Shown here piece after piece: positions 9,524 to 18,824 of a DNA stretch of 64,000 bases. Position 1 is the first letter of the stretch; every line of letters begins with the position of its first letter. The translations under genes and the position numbers were made by a program. The DNA comes from Anaerocolumna sp. MB42-C2 (GTDB taxonomy: Bacteria > Bacillota > Clostridia > Lachnospirales > Lachnospiraceae), in the NCBI RefSeq assembly GCF_030913705.1, contig NZ_CP133190.1:5605501-5669500 (forward strand). The letters run 5' to 3'. The notes beneath the pieces are model-generated. The model saw nothing but the letters and a program-made list of their open reading frames with translations. It made no database searches and was not told where the DNA came from.

Positions 9524-9544
9524 AAAAAATAGGAGGTATTTTTT

Positions 9545-10708
9545 ATGAAAAAGAAAATGCTTGGTGTTTTGTTAGTTCTTACCTTAGCTGCATCTATGCT
9601 TGCTGGCTGCGGAACCAAATCTACAAACACAAGTGCACCGGCTGATACCAAAGAAGCCGAAGCAACAGCAGAACAGACTGCTGAAACAACTCCGGAAGCT
9701 ACAGCTGAAGAACCGGCTGCTACTACGGAAAAAGGTTTAGTTGGGGTTTCCATGCCAACGAAGGATTTACAGCGTTGGAATCAAGATGGTGAAAATATGC
9801 AGAAACAGTTAGTTGACGCCGGTTATGAAGTTGACTTACAGTATGCAAGTAATGATATTGCAACTCAGGTTTCTCAGATTGAAAACATGATTGCAAACGG
9901 ATGTAAATTATTAGTAATCGCTTCTATCGATGGTGATTCTTTAGGAACTGTATTAACACAGGCAAAAGATGCTAATATTCCTGTAATCGCTTATGACCGT
10001 CTTATCATGAATTCAGATGCTGTAACATATTATGCTACATTTGATAACTACATGGTTGGTACAAAACAAGGTGAATATATCAGAGATGCTCTTGATTTAG
10101 ATAATGCAGCAGGTCCTTTCAATATTGAAATCTTCACTGGTGACCCAGGAGATAACAATGCAAAATTCTTCTATGGCGGTGCTATGGATGTATTAAATCC
10201 TTACATTGATGCAGGAAAATTAGTTGTTAAATCCGGACAGAAAGAGTTCGAAGCAGTTGCAACTGCTAACTGGTCTACTGAAAATGCACAGAACAGAATG
10301 GATGCTATTATCGCTTCCAACTATGGTGACGGAACGAATCTTGACGCTGTTCTTTGCTCCAATGACTCTACTGCACTTGGTGTGACAAATGCTCTTGCAG
10401 CATCTTATACAGGTAAATATCCTGTTATCACCGGTCAGGACTGTGATATAGCAAATGTTAAAAACATGAAAGCTGGAAAACAATCCATGTCAATCTTTAA
10501 AGATACCCGTGAACTTGCTGCTCAGACTGTTAAAATGGTAGACGCTATCATGCAGGGTGGTGAAGCACCGGTTAATGATACAAAGTCCTATGACAATGGT
10601 ACAGGAATTATTCCTACCTATCTGTGTGAACCGGTATTTGCAGATGCTACAAATTATAAAGAATTATTAATTGATTCAGGATATTATAAAGAAGCAGATT
10701 TACAGTAA
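9545..10708 (+). CDS. xylF: Xylose-type ABC transporter, substrate-binding lipoprotein
   Basis: 387 aa. The N-terminus MKKKMLGVLLVLTLA with lipobox MLAGC gives a mature cysteine near residue 21, then a Thr/Glu/Ala-rich linker (about 25-63) and a type-1 periplasmic-binding domain (GVSMPTKDLQRWNQDG, IENMIANGCKLLVIASIDGDSL, PVIAYDRLI, ITGQDCDIANVKNMKAG). It has a strong GGAGG start signal. It heads the xylFGH-like transporter genes and is followed by a stable hairpin that may raise its transcript level over the downstream genes. The best substrate guess is xylose or a similar aldose. ChvE-like proteins also bind glucose, galactose and arabinose, so specificity is uncertain. Confidence 0.9.
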   Translation: MKKKMLGVLLVLTLAASMLAGCGTKSTNTSAPADTKEAEATAEQTAETTPEATAEEPAATTEKGLVGVSMPTKDLQRWNQDGENMQKQLVDAGYEVDLQYASNDIATQVSQIENMIANGCKLLVIASIDGDSLGTVLTQAKDANIPVIAYDRLIMNSDAVTYYATFDNYMVGTKQGEYIRDALDLDNAAGPFNIEIFTGDPGDNNAKFFYGGAMDVLNPYIDAGKLVVKSGQKEFEAVATANWSTENAQNRMDAIIASNYGDGTNLDAVLCSNDSTALGVTNALAASYTGKYPVITGQDCDIANVKNMKAGKQSMSIFKDTRELAAQTVKMVDAIMQGGEAPVNDTKSYDNGTGIIPTYLCEPVFADATNYKELLIDSGYYKEADLQ

Positions 10709-10819
10709 TTATTTTTATACAATAGGGAAATACTTCTATTATATAAAAAATGCTAGAAGTGTACGCTTGACAATTATAAGATGTCAAACGGCCATTCATC
10801 TTAAGCATCATCATATTCT

Positions 10820-10846
10820 ACAGGCGAGTCTTGATTACTCGCCTGT
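10820..10846 (+). promoter_or_regulatory. Intercistronic hairpin between xylF and xylG
   Basis: A perfect 10-bp stem ACAGGCGAGT / ACTCGCCTGT lies just before the xylG ribosome site, without a T-run. It probably protects the upstream binding-protein mRNA from 3' decay, as is common in sugar ABC operons. Confidence 0.6.
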
Positions 10847-10869
10847 AATTCAGATTGGGAGGGAATGAA

Positions 10870-12408
10870 TTGAGTAAAATACTGCTGGAAATGAAAAATA
10901 TTACAAAAACCTTTCCCGGAGTTAAAGTATTGGATAATGTAAATCTTAAAGTGGAAAAGGGAGAGATCCATGCTCTTGTTGGTGAAAACGGTGCCGGTAA
11001 ATCCACTCTTATGAATGTGTTAAGCGGTATTTATCCTTACGGATCCTATGAGGGAGATATTATCTTTGATGGAGAAGTATGTAAGTTTTCAAATATTAAG
11101 AACAGCGAAGAAAAAGGAATTGTTATTATTCACCAGGAATTAGCTTTAGTTCCTTACATGTCCATTGGAGAAAATCTTTTCCTTGGTAATGAAAGAGGAA
11201 AAAAAGCAGCGATTAACTGGAATGAGACTTACGGAAAGGCGGATAAGCTGCTTCGTACCGTAGGTTTAAAAGAATCCTCCCGAACTCTAATAAAAGACAT
11301 AGGTGTAGGTAAACAGCAATTGGTGGAAATTGCGAAAGCACTTGCTAAAAATGCTAAACTGTTAATTTTGGATGAACCTACTGCATCCTTAAATGAGTCT
11401 GATTCAAAAGCTTTATTGGATTTACTTTTGGAATTTAAAAAGAATGGCATGACTTCCATTATTATTTCCCACAAATTGAATGAAATTTCTTATGTAGCAG
11501 ATAAAATTACAGTTATCCGTGACGGTGCTACGATTGAGACTTTGGATAAAAATAAAGATAATATCAGTGAAGCTAGAATTATAAAAGGAATGGTTGGCCG
11601 GGAACTTTCTGACCGTTTTCCGAAAAGAATTGAGAAAAAAATCGGCGATATTAAGATGGAAGTTACTGATTGGTCGGTTTACCACCCCTTATACACGGAT
11701 CGTAAAGTGGTAGATAACGTATCCATCAATGTAAGAAGCGGTGAAGTAGTGGGGATATCCGGACTTATGGGCGCCGGCAGAACTGAGCTTGCAATGAGTA
11801 TCTTTGGCAAGAGTTATGGTACCAATATATCGGGAAATCTCAAAATCAATGGAGAGGCCGTGAGGTTAAACAGCGTAAAGGATGCCATTAATAAAAGATT
11901 AGCATATGTTACGGAAGACAGAAAAGGGAATGGTGTAATATTAAGTAACCCTATCAAGATTAATACGACACTTGCGAATCTTCAAGCGGTCAGCAATAAT
12001 TCCATCATAGATAAAGACAAGGAATATGCAGTAGCCGTTCAATATAAACAAAAACTTAATACGAAATGTACTTCGGTTGAACAGAATGTAGGTAATTTAA
12101 GCGGGGGTAACCAGCAGAAAGTGCTGCTCAGTAAATGGATGTTTGCAGATCCGGATATTCTAATCCTGGATGAACCGACCCGCGGTATCGATGTTGGTGC
12201 AAAATATGAGATTTATTGTATTATCAATAACCTGGTAGCAGAAGGCAAGTCAGTGATTATGATTTCCTCCGAACTGCCTGAGGTCTTAGGTATGTGTGAC
12301 CGCATCTATGTTATGAATGAGGGGAAAATTGCCGGAGAACTTAGCAGTGAGGAAGCATCACAGGAATTGATTATGTCCTATATTTTAAAATCAGGTAAAG
12401 GAGAATAA
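10870..12408 (+). CDS. xylG: Sugar ABC transporter ATP-binding protein with two ATPase domains (XylG/MmsA/GguA)
   Basis: 512 aa from TTG 10870, chosen because GGAGGG at 10858-10863 gives 6-nt spacing; an upstream TTG at 10855 overlaps that site. Two ABC cassettes are fused. The first has [25 protein letters not shown] and LDEPTASLN. The second has the degenerate Walker [11 protein letters not shown] typical of this family, then [14 protein letters not shown] and LDEPTRGID. This is the usual layout for the CUT2 sugar transporter subfamily. It energises uptake of the sugar bound by XylF through XylH. Confidence 0.94.
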   Translation: MSKILLEMKNITKTFPGVKVLDNVNLKVEKGEIHALVGENGAGKSTLMNVLSGIYPYGSYEGDIIFDGEVCKFSNIKNSEEKGIVIIHQELALVPYMSIGENLFLGNERGKKAAINWNETYGKADKLLRTVGLKESSRTLIKDIGVGKQQLVEIAKALAKNAKLLILDEPTASLNESDSKALLDLLLEFKKNGMTSIIISHKLNEISYVADKITVIRDGATIETLDKNKDNISEARIIKGMVGRELSDRFPKRIEKKIGDIKMEVTDWSVYHPLYTDRKVVDNVSINVRSGEVVGISGLMGAGRTELAMSIFGKSYGTNISGNLKINGEAVRLNSVKDAINKRLAYVTEDRKGNGVILSNPIKINTTLANLQAVSNNSIIDKDKEYAVAVQYKQKLNTKCTSVEQNVGNLSGGNQQKVLLSKWMFADPDILILDEPTRGIDVGAKYEIYCIINNLVAEGKSVIMISSELPEVLGMCDRIYVMNEGKIAGELSSEEASQELIMSYILKSGKGE

Positions 12409-12410
12409 CC

Positions 12411-13568
12411 ATGGAAAATGCAAAAATAGTAATGAGAAAATATACAATGGTCCTAGTTTTGTTGCTTGTAACATTGTTTTTTACCTGGATGACCAACGGT
12501 AAAATGCTGTTGCCTCAAAATGTAAACAACTTAATTGCGCAAAACGCATATGTATTTATATTAGCAGCAGGTATGTTATTATGTATCTTAACCGGCGGTA
12601 ATATCGACTTATCCGTTGGTTCCGTAGTTTGTTTTGTAGGCGCTATAGGCGGTACCTTAATGGTAAATGGCAAAGTGAATATATTTGTAAGCATTTTTGT
12701 TATGCTGATTGTCGGTGCACTTATCGGAGCATGGCAGGGCTTCTGGATAGCCTATGTAAGAATACCGCCTTTTATTGTAACATTAGCCGGTATGTTTGTA
12801 TTCAGGGGTCTTTCCAATGTAGTATTAAAGGGTTTGACAGTTGCTCCTATGCCGGACAATTATTTAAATTTATTTAACAGCTATGTACCGGATGTTTTAG
12901 GAGGTCCGAAGAACTTTAACTTAACCTGTATGGTTGTAGGTATTGTGGGCTGCTTAATTTATGTATTAGTTATTATTAAAAACCGCAGAAACAAAGTAAA
13001 AAATGGTTATGAACTGGAGAAACTAACAGGAGTAATCGTAAAAGGTGCAATTATCTGTATCGCAATTCTTGCATTTACATTCCGCCTTGCTCAATACAAG
13101 GGTATTCCTACTGTTTTAATATGGGTTGGAGTAATTATCGCAATCTATGCATATATTACATCTAAAACTACAACAGGCCGTTATTTCTATGCTGTAGGCG
13201 GTAATGAAAAAGCAACGAAACTTTCCGGTATTAATACAAATAAAGTATATTTTACCGCTTATTTAAACCTGGCTGTTTTAGCTGCTGTTGCAGGTATGGT
13301 AACGATTGCACGTTTAAATTCAGCAAATCCCACAGCCGGAACCAACTATGAAATGGATGCAATCGGTTCCTGTTTTATCGGTGGTGCATCAGCCTACGGT
13401 GGTATCGGTACCATTCCCGGAGTTGTTGTAGGTGCGATCTTAATGGGTGTTATCAACTTGGGTATGAGTATTATGGGTGTAGATGCGAACTATCAAAAAG
13501 TTGTTAAAGGCCTTGTATTACTTGCTGCTGTAATTTTTGATGTTGTTTCTAAAAGAGAAAAAAAATAA
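12411..13568 (+). CDS. xylH: Sugar ABC transporter permease (XylH/GguB, CUT2 family)
   Basis: 385 aa with about ten hydrophobic segments. CUT2 permease landmarks are present: LCILTGGNIDLSVGSVVCFVG near the N-terminus, PPFIVTLAGMFVFRG, GRYFYAVGGNEKATKLSGIN, and IGSCFIGGASAYGGIGTIPGVVVGAILMGVINLGM near the C-terminus (given here as separate motifs of one protein). It starts 2 bases after xylG with AAAGGAG upstream. It is the last gene of the transporter operon; no strong terminator was seen before the convergent HxlR gene. Confidence 0.93.
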   Translation: MENAKIVMRKYTMVLVLLLVTLFFTWMTNGKMLLPQNVNNLIAQNAYVFILAAGMLLCILTGGNIDLSVGSVVCFVGAIGGTLMVNGKVNIFVSIFVMLIVGALIGAWQGFWIAYVRIPPFIVTLAGMFVFRGLSNVVLKGLTVAPMPDNYLNLFNSYVPDVLGGPKNFNLTCMVVGIVGCLIYVLVIIKNRRNKVKNGYELEKLTGVIVKGAIICIAILAFTFRLAQYKGIPTVLIWVGVIIAIYAYITSKTTTGRYFYAVGGNEKATKLSGINTNKVYFTAYLNLAVLAAVAGMVTIARLNSANPTAGTNYEMDAIGSCFIGGASAYGGIGTIPGVVVGAILMGVINLGMSIMGVDANYQKVVKGLVLLAAVIFDVVSKREKK

Positions 13569-13620
13569 ATAAAAAAATAATTTTAAAGAATTACGACTTT
13601 TTAGATAAGAATGGGATTAT

Positions 13621-14013
13621 TCAGTCACATTCAAAATCTTTCAAGTAGCGGGTTCCCCAGGTGCACATACTATCCAGAATAGGTATGATACTTTTTCCAA
13701 AATCAGATAAAGAGTATTCTACTTTGGGTGGTATTACCGGATATACCACACGGTTAACTAACCCATCATTTTCTAATTCACGTAGTTGCTGCGTAAGCAT
13801 TTTTGGTGTAGCCTGGGGAATCACTTTACTAAGTTCGTTGAAACGGAGCGTTCCGTTAATAAGACGCCATAATATTATAGATTTATATTTTCCGCCAATT
13901 AAGTCAAGGGTGGCTTCAATAGGGCAGCTATATTTACTGCTTTTATTATTTAAATTTTCATTTGCTTCTGTATGGACCGCAGGATGACTGCGGTTAATTT
14001 CTGCCTGTTTCAT
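13621..14013 (-). CDS. HxlR-family transcriptional regulator
   Basis: 130 aa with one winged-helix domain. The HxlR signature CPIEATLDLIGGKYKSIILW is followed by LRFNELSKVIPQATPKMLTQQLRELE and a wing with YSLSDFGKSI. The N-terminal 25 residues are variable, and C29 is the conserved N-terminal cysteine, which in some family members senses redox or electrophile stress. It is divergent from a small membrane protein gene at 14135 across 121 bases, so that gene is its most likely target. Confidence 0.88.
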   Translation of the reverse strand: MKQAEINRSHPAVHTEANENLNNKSSKYSCPIEATLDLIGGKYKSIILWRLINGTLRFNELSKVIPQATPKMLTQQLRELENDGLVNRVVYPVIPPKVEYSLSDFGKSIIPILDSMCTWGTRYLKDFECD

Positions 14014-14134
14014 GGTTTTACCTTCTTTCGAAAAAAATGTAATAAATTTTCAACTGGATTAAAATTTGGAATTTTAACAAATCCTATACAGAATCATATA
14101 ATAAACCATAAATGTATTTTATAAGGATTAATAT

Positions 14135-14659
14135 ATGAACCGAACAAAAATAATAGTTATAGGAGCTTTAATGGCCGGGATTGCAACTATTTTTCAATCG
14201 ATTCCTTTCTATTTATCGGAGGCTTTTGCATTACTCACAATTTTAAGCGCAATTCCCGTTTATACCGCAGCCAGGACAAATCCTGTGTCAGGAGCTTTAT
14301 CCTATGTGATAACTGTGATTCTACTCCTTTTTGTTAGTCCCCATGAAGCCCTTATGTTTTTATTTACTAATGGTGTAGTTGGTCTGTCACTTGGATCTAC
14401 CAGTTATTTTAAGTTAAATAAAATTCTGTCCGTAGGCGGAAGTTCAGTCATACAGACAATTTTTTTATGTATTCTAAATTATGGATTAGACATCTCTATC
14501 TTTGGTATAAAAATACCCGGAACAATTATAATACAGTTGATACTGATACTTGGATCTACTATGGGTTATAACTTCGCTTACCAGGCTTTTGCAGATTTTA
14601 TTTATAAGCGAATAAAAACTTCAGGAATTACTGATATTGGCGCTAATGAAAAAAAATAA
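14135..14659 (+). CDS. Small integral membrane protein, unknown function
   Basis: 174 aa, almost entirely hydrophobic, with five or six predicted membrane helices (for example around residues 5-45, 53-90 and 96-155) and a short charged C-terminus. The layout recalls the substrate-binding subunits of ECF vitamin transporters or YybS/DUF2232 proteins, but I see no diagnostic motif. It is divergent from an HxlR regulator and stands alone, followed by a hairpin terminator. HxlR control is an inference from position. Confidence 0.6.
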   Translation: MNRTKIIVIGALMAGIATIFQSIPFYLSEAFALLTILSAIPVYTAARTNPVSGALSYVITVILLLFVSPHEALMFLFTNGVVGLSLGSTSYFKLNKILSVGGSSVIQTIFLCILNYGLDISIFGIKIPGTIIIQLILILGSTMGYNFAYQAFADFIYKRIKTSGITDIGANEKK

Positions 14660-14674
14660 TAATATCATATTGTA

Positions 14675-14724
14675 AAAGGTCTGCTTGAAAGAAGTGATTT
14701 CAATTTTACAAACAGACCTTTATA
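14675..14724 (+). terminator. Nested hairpin terminator
   Basis: An outer stem AAAGGTCTG / CAGACCTTT encloses an inner TGAAA / TTTCA hairpin. A short TA-rich tail follows. It ends the 14135 gene. Confidence 0.6.
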
Positions 14725-14804
14725 AATTTATAGAAAGGATGTATATTGCTGCAGGGCCGCCAGGACACGAAAGTGTCAGCAGGCTGACTTTTTATACATA
14801 CCAT

Positions 14805-15914
14805 TTATTTTATTGTAATTATCTCGTATACTTTATTACCTAAACCTAATTTAACAGCATGGTCGATGGAACTCTTCCAGTTTGTAGTGGGGTGCATATT
14901 AGTAAAATGATCGTGGTGATTCTGTTTCTTTTTGGATAGCTGGCTTCCGGCTATGACAGGCTGCTTATTTACAGCATCGGCACATGCCACATCCAGGGCA
15001 ACCGGATCAAAAGAGGCGAACATACCTACATTTGGAACCAGGGGAATATCATTTTCGGAGTGGCAGTCACAGTTAGGTGAAACGTCAACAACCAGGCTTA
15101 TATGAAAATGCGGGCGGTCCTTTAATACGGCATAAGTATATTCTGCTATTTTATAATTAAGAATATCATTTGCCTGATCGCCCCATGGATTAATGGCATC
15201 AAAGTTGCAGGCTCCGATACAACGACCACAGCCAACACATAGATCATGATTAATACCGGCTTTACGGTGTTCATCAAATGTTATGGCATCATGGGCGCAG
15301 TTTTTTACACAGGCGCCGCAACTTTTACAGATATCTATATCTACATTAGGTTTTCCTGAACTATGCATCTCCATTTTACCGGCGCGGGAACCGCAGCCCA
15401 TACCTATATTTTTAAGTGCTCCTCCAAAACCGGTGGATTCGTGGCCTTTAAAGTGAGTCAGTGAAATAAAAATATCTGCATCCATAATAGCACGGCCGAT
15501 TTTAGCCTCCTTTACATATTCACCGTTTATAGGTACATAAGCTTCATCCGTTCCCTTTAATCCATCTGCGATGATTACATGACATCCGGTTGTAAAAGGA
15601 TTAAATCCATTCTCATAAGCAGAATCAAGGTGATCCAGGGCATTTTTTCTTCTCCCTACATAAAGGGTATTACAGTCGGTAAGAAAAGGTCTTCCGCCTT
15701 GTTCTTTTATAAGGTCGACAATAACTTTAGCATAGTTGGGTCGAAGATAGGACAGGTTTCCGGGCTCACCAAAATGAATCTTAATTGCTGCATATTTATT
15801 ATTAAAATCAATATTAGTGATATCTGCTTTTTTAACCAGTTTTTCCAACTTTTGCAGAAGGTTGCAACTAGAAGTGGCTTTAAAATCCGTAAAATATACC
15901 TTTGAGGTTTCCAT
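14805..15914 (-). CDS. DUF362 protein with two [4Fe-4S] ferredoxin motifs
   Basis: 369 aa. DUF362 regions lie at both ends (AAIKIHFGEPGNLSYLRP, PFLTDCNTLYVGRRKNA, THFKGHESTGFGGALKNIGMGCG) around a central bacterial-type ferredoxin module with two CxxCxxCxxxC clusters (CKSCGACVKNC and CVGCGRCIGAC, about residues 195-240). These soluble proteins are common in anaerobes and are presumed to carry electrons; their partners are not known. Sequence between the clusters is normal, and the frame appears intact. The gene stands alone, with a short truncated gene upstream of it on the same strand. Confidence 0.87.
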   Translation of the reverse strand: METSKVYFTDFKATSSCNLLQKLEKLVKKADITNIDFNNKYAAIKIHFGEPGNLSYLRPNYAKVIVDLIKEQGGRPFLTDCNTLYVGRRKNALDHLDSAYENGFNPFTTGCHVIIADGLKGTDEAYVPINGEYVKEAKIGRAIMDADIFISLTHFKGHESTGFGGALKNIGMGCGSRAGKMEMHSSGKPNVDIDICKSCGACVKNCAHDAITFDEHRKAGINHDLCVGCGRCIGACNFDAINPWGDQANDILNYKIAEYTYAVLKDRPHFHISLVVDVSPNCDCHSENDIPLVPNVGMFASFDPVALDVACADAVNKQPVIAGSQLSKKKQNHHDHFTNMHPTTNWKSSIDHAVKLGLGNKVYEIITIK

Positions 15915-15964
15915 AGATTATCTCCTTTATTTTAAAACTTTGTATTTATTTGCTTATTACAGCA

Positions 15965-16195
15965 TCAGGCCAATAACAATTCGTGAACAATTACTTCTTC
16001 AAGATTTTCTTGTTTTGGATTTGCTCTATTAAGAAGAAGTACAGCTTTTCTATCATCACAGTCAACCTTAAAATCTCCTGTTTTTCTCCAGTTAATATCA
16101 TCAACAAATTCAATCCTAATATCCCAGCCTGGGGATATACGCAATTTCTTGCACCAATTTTCAAAAGACTGAATTATTTTATTTTCATCAACGTT
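15965..16195 (-). CDS. Small protein ending in a partial metalloprotease-like HELL motif (probably truncated)
   Basis: 76 aa from ATG 16195, preferred over the longer frame starting at 16210. The protein has a tidy alpha/beta pattern (WCKKLRISPGWDIRIEFVDD, DFKVDCDDRKAVLLLN, EEVIVHELLLA). It stops right after HELL, where HExxH zinc-peptidase relatives would supply the second histidine and a C-terminal helix. I infer loss of about 30-60 C-terminal residues. Alternatively it is a stand-alone small protein with a chance HELL. I do not recognise a named family. Confidence 0.5.
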   Translation of the reverse strand, partial: NVDENKIIQSFENWCKKLRISPGWDIRIEFVDDINWRKTGDFKVDCDDRKAVLLLNRANPKQENLEEVIVHELLLA

Positions 16196-16384
16196 CATTA
16201 TAACCTCCAAAATAAAAATCTTTTCATTCTTAATGTTAAATATTGCTGACTAATTGTATGGTATTATTATACGTTATATAATTGCTTAAAATCAATATAT
16301 TTGTTATTCACATCTTAATTTAAAATGATCATATATAATAAAGAGTCACTAATATTGACTTTTGAAATTTCATCACTAATACAG

Positions 16385-16573
16385 ATTAATAGATTACTGT
16401 TCACAAGCAACAAACGCGACGTGTCTTTTGGGAGTGCAGTGAAGCGAAAGGCATAGAAAACCCTAGAATTGCAGCGTAGGAACGCTGTCTCTTCGTTTTG
16501 TGTGCATCGAAAAGTCTGTTATTATTCACGGAACTGCTGCTTTTTGCAGGGGAGTAAACAGTAAAATTAATAT
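16385..16573 (+). repeat. Interspersed structured repeat, family B, copy 1
   Basis: It is bounded by imperfect inverted ends (ATTAAT..TTACTGTT and AACAGTAA.ATTAAT). The inner 16463-16510 block (ATTGCAGCG...AACGCT...CGTTTTGTGTGCATC) matches a block at 21057-21104 downstream. There is no coding frame. It fills most of the 400-base gap between 16196 and 16616. Confidence 0.65.
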
Positions 16574-16616
16574 TACTTGAAAGTTACGTTACTTCAGTTA
16601 TAATTAAGAGGTAAGA

Positions 16617-17132
16617 ATGATTATAGTTTGTGAGAAAGGCGTGGTAATAAGTATGGATTTTACTAAGGTAGTTTTGTCTAGAAGAGCAATCCGTAACTAT
16701 AAAACGGATCCTGTTCCGGAGGAAATATTACAACGGTTATATGAAGCAATGAATGCAGCTCCATCCGGAAATAATCATCAACCGTATCGGTTTATATTTG
16801 TGAGGAAAGATGATATACGGAAGGAGCTAGCTTTAAGGGCATGCCATCAGGACTTTTTATTAAATGCGCCAATATTGGTTGCAGCCTGCTGTGAGAAAGA
16901 CAGGGCATTTGATACGGCAATTGCTATGGAGCATCTTATCCTTTCTGCAACGAATGAGGGTCTGGGTTCTTGTTTAATCGGATGGTTTGAAAGGGAGATT
17001 GTAAGAGAAATTCTGAATATTCCGCACAATCATGAGATTCCGATTTTGGCTTCCATCGGTTATGCAGCTGAAAGCCCAGAAGCAAAACCGAGGAAACCTT
17101 TAAATGAGTTAATATCATATGATCGGTTTTAG
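16617..17132 (+). CDS. Nitroreductase-family FMN protein
   Basis: 171 aa. The N-terminal SRRAIRNYKTDPVPEE and APSGNNHQPYRFIFV are the classic nitroreductase FMN-binding signature; the AMEHLILSATNEGLGSC helix and GYAAESPEAKPRKPL tail complete a short-form family member. The start at 16617 has AAGAGG with good spacing, although an internal ATG at 16653 fits the usual family N-terminus better. These enzymes reduce nitro compounds, quinones or flavins with NAD(P)H; the true substrate is unknown. The next gene downstream is also an FMN reductase, suggesting a redox pair. Confidence 0.88.
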   Translation: MIIVCEKGVVISMDFTKVVLSRRAIRNYKTDPVPEEILQRLYEAMNAAPSGNNHQPYRFIFVRKDDIRKELALRACHQDFLLNAPILVAACCEKDRAFDTAIAMEHLILSATNEGLGSCLIGWFEREIVREILNIPHNHEIPILASIGYAAESPEAKPRKPLNELISYDRF

Positions 17133-17227
17133 TAGAAATATATAAACAGTTTTATTTATGATAATATAGAAAATTGAATCCTTTAATCCATTTAAATGGT
17201 TGTTATCGGGATTCAGAAAGAGGTATT

Positions 17228-17782
17228 ATGAAAGTATTAATTATATCTGGAACACCCAAAAGTGAGGGGTTATCCTGTTCCTGCGAAGAAGCTGCCTTAG
17301 CCGGGATTATAAATGCCGGTGCAGAAGCTGAAGTAATTAAATTGTGTGATTATAAACTTTCACGCTGTGCCATGTGCGGTGACGGATGGGGTACCTGCCG
17401 TGACAAACATACCTGCATCTACGGTGAAGACGGATTTAACGAGATTCAGTCAAAAATAACTGAAGCAGATTTATTAATTTTAAATACTCCGGTATATTGG
17501 GGAGATATGACAGAGATCATGAAAGCATTTTTTGACCGCTTCCGCCGTTGTGAGGCATTAAAAGGCGCTGAAAGTGTAATGGCAGATAAAAATGTGCTGC
17601 TCATTGCCTCTCCGGGAGGCAGCGGCAATGGTCTGATAAGCTGTTTAGAGCAAATGGAGAGATTATGCAGGCATTTAGGTGCCAAAATATATGATTTTAT
17701 AGGTGTAAACAGATGGAACAAGGAATATAAGCTTGCTGCAATTAAAGAAGCTGCAGCTTCCATGGTGAAATCCATATCTTAA
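17228..17782 (+). CDS. NADPH-dependent FMN reductase / iron-sulfur flavoprotein family
   Basis: 184 aa from ATG 17228, which has AAAGAGG in front; the frame extends upstream to 17174 without a ribosome site. The flavodoxin-like fold is clear: VLIISGTPKSEGLS phosphate loop, LNTPVYWGDMTEIMKAFFDR, and ASPGGSGNG. The cysteine cluster CAMCGDGWGTC (after residue 40) matches the iron-sulfur flavoprotein subgroup of anaerobes. It overlaps the convergent YdcZ gene by 4 bases at the 3' end, with no terminator between. It likely acts in electron transfer or detoxification alongside the nitroreductase. Confidence 0.86.
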   Translation: MKVLIISGTPKSEGLSCSCEEAALAGIINAGAEAEVIKLCDYKLSRCAMCGDGWGTCRDKHTCIYGEDGFNEIQSKITEADLLILNTPVYWGDMTEIMKAFFDRFRRCEALKGAESVMADKNVLLIASPGGSGNGLISCLEQMERLCRHLGAKIYDFIGVNRWNKEYKLAAIKEAAASMVKSIS

Positions 17783-18237
17783 AAGCTTTTGTTGAACGGC
17801 CCTTTCTTATCAACCCAGAGATTATAGGTTAAACCTATAAAGACCAGAAGTCCTCCCATACATTTTCCTATGGATACTTCCTTTAATATAAAATAATCAA
17901 TCATAATTCCTGTAAACAGCTGGCCTATAAAAATAAGCAGTGTAATATAAAATGCAGAGAGTCTGGGCGTTATATAATTGGATGCCATGATTATTACAAC
18001 TCCCGCCAACCCCCCGAGGTAAGCCCATAATGGTACTATATTACGAAAAACCGAGGAAAAGATGGGTTTATCGTTACTGACAAGATAGACGATGCTTGAT
18101 AAGCTTAAACCGGTTATATAGTTGATTAAGGTGCTTTGTTTAGTGCCTATTTGTTCAGCCAGCTGTGCATTTATTATTCTGCCAAGTACAATGGATACTC
18201 CTGCTAAAAAGGAAAGTATTAAAGAAACAATTAACAT
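17779..18237 (-). CDS. DMT-superfamily transporter half, YdcZ (DUF606) family
   Basis: 152 aa with five hydrophobic segments. YdcZ features include SFLAGVSIVLGRIINAQLAEQIG at the N-terminus and LFTGIMIDYFILKEVSIGKCMGGLL near the end. YdcZ proteins are half-size drug/metabolite transporters, often encoded as pairs that probably form heterodimers. Here the second half is encoded 25 bases upstream on the same strand. A Crp/Fnr-type regulator of the YeiL kind is divergent from the pair, and this trio is a recurring arrangement in Firmicutes. Substrate unknown. Confidence 0.85.
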   Translation of the reverse strand: MLIVSLILSFLAGVSIVLGRIINAQLAEQIGTKQSTLINYITGLSLSSIVYLVSNDKPIFSSVFRNIVPLWAYLGGLAGVVIIMASNYITPRLSAFYITLLIFIGQLFTGIMIDYFILKEVSIGKCMGGLLVFIGLTYNLWVDKKGPFNKSF

Positions 18238-18262
18238 AAACTTTTCTCCTCTAAAATATTTT

Positions 18263-18685
18263 CTAATAAATAGTCATAACCAGGATCCCGCCTGCAATAA
18301 AAAACAATCCGATTAACTTTTTAACTTGGAATCTAGAGGGTTTTATACCAATTAAGCCGAAATGATCTAATAGAAGCGATAAAACAGTCTGGCCAAGCAA
18401 ACCTAATGCCTGTGTCAAAGACACTCCAAGATTCATGAAACCAAGATTAGTAAATATCACAGTTGCAACACCTATAAAACCTGCACTATAGAAATAGATA
18501 GGAATATTGCGAGTTATTTTTACAGATGTTTTACTAACGATTAAAATTATAATTACGGAGACAAGACCAACCACATGAATCAATACAGTGGAAGCGTAGT
18601 TTCCATATGTTTCGGATAAGGTCCCATTGAGAAGAATCATAACGGAAGTGATAACCCCGATAATCAGGGAAATAAAATAATTCAT
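18263..18685 (-). CDS. DMT-superfamily transporter half, YdcZ (DUF606) family
   Basis: 140 aa, first gene of the YdcZ pair. It has five hydrophobic segments with LIIGVITSVMILLNGTLSETYG at the N-terminus and GLLGQTVLSLLLDHFGLIG further in, both matching the family and resembling the partner protein. It is divergent from the Crp/Fnr regulator at 18825, with a 139-base shared control region containing TGACATATGTCA (18767-18778), a perfect palindrome suitable as an operator. Confidence 0.85.
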   Translation of the reverse strand: MNYFISLIIGVITSVMILLNGTLSETYGNYASTVLIHVVGLVSVIIILIVSKTSVKITRNIPIYFYSAGFIGVATVIFTNLGFMNLGVSLTQALGLLGQTVLSLLLDHFGLIGIKPSRFQVKKLIGLFFIAGGILVMTIY

Positions 18686-18824
18686 TGTGGTGTTACCTCC
18701 ATAACCAAAAGTATTTACAAAATCATGTTATATTAGTAATTTAACATAAAGCGGTTGAGTTTTGCTATGACATATGTCATACTGATTAAAAAAGATAAAG
18801 TATAAAGGATGTTGATATTTACCT

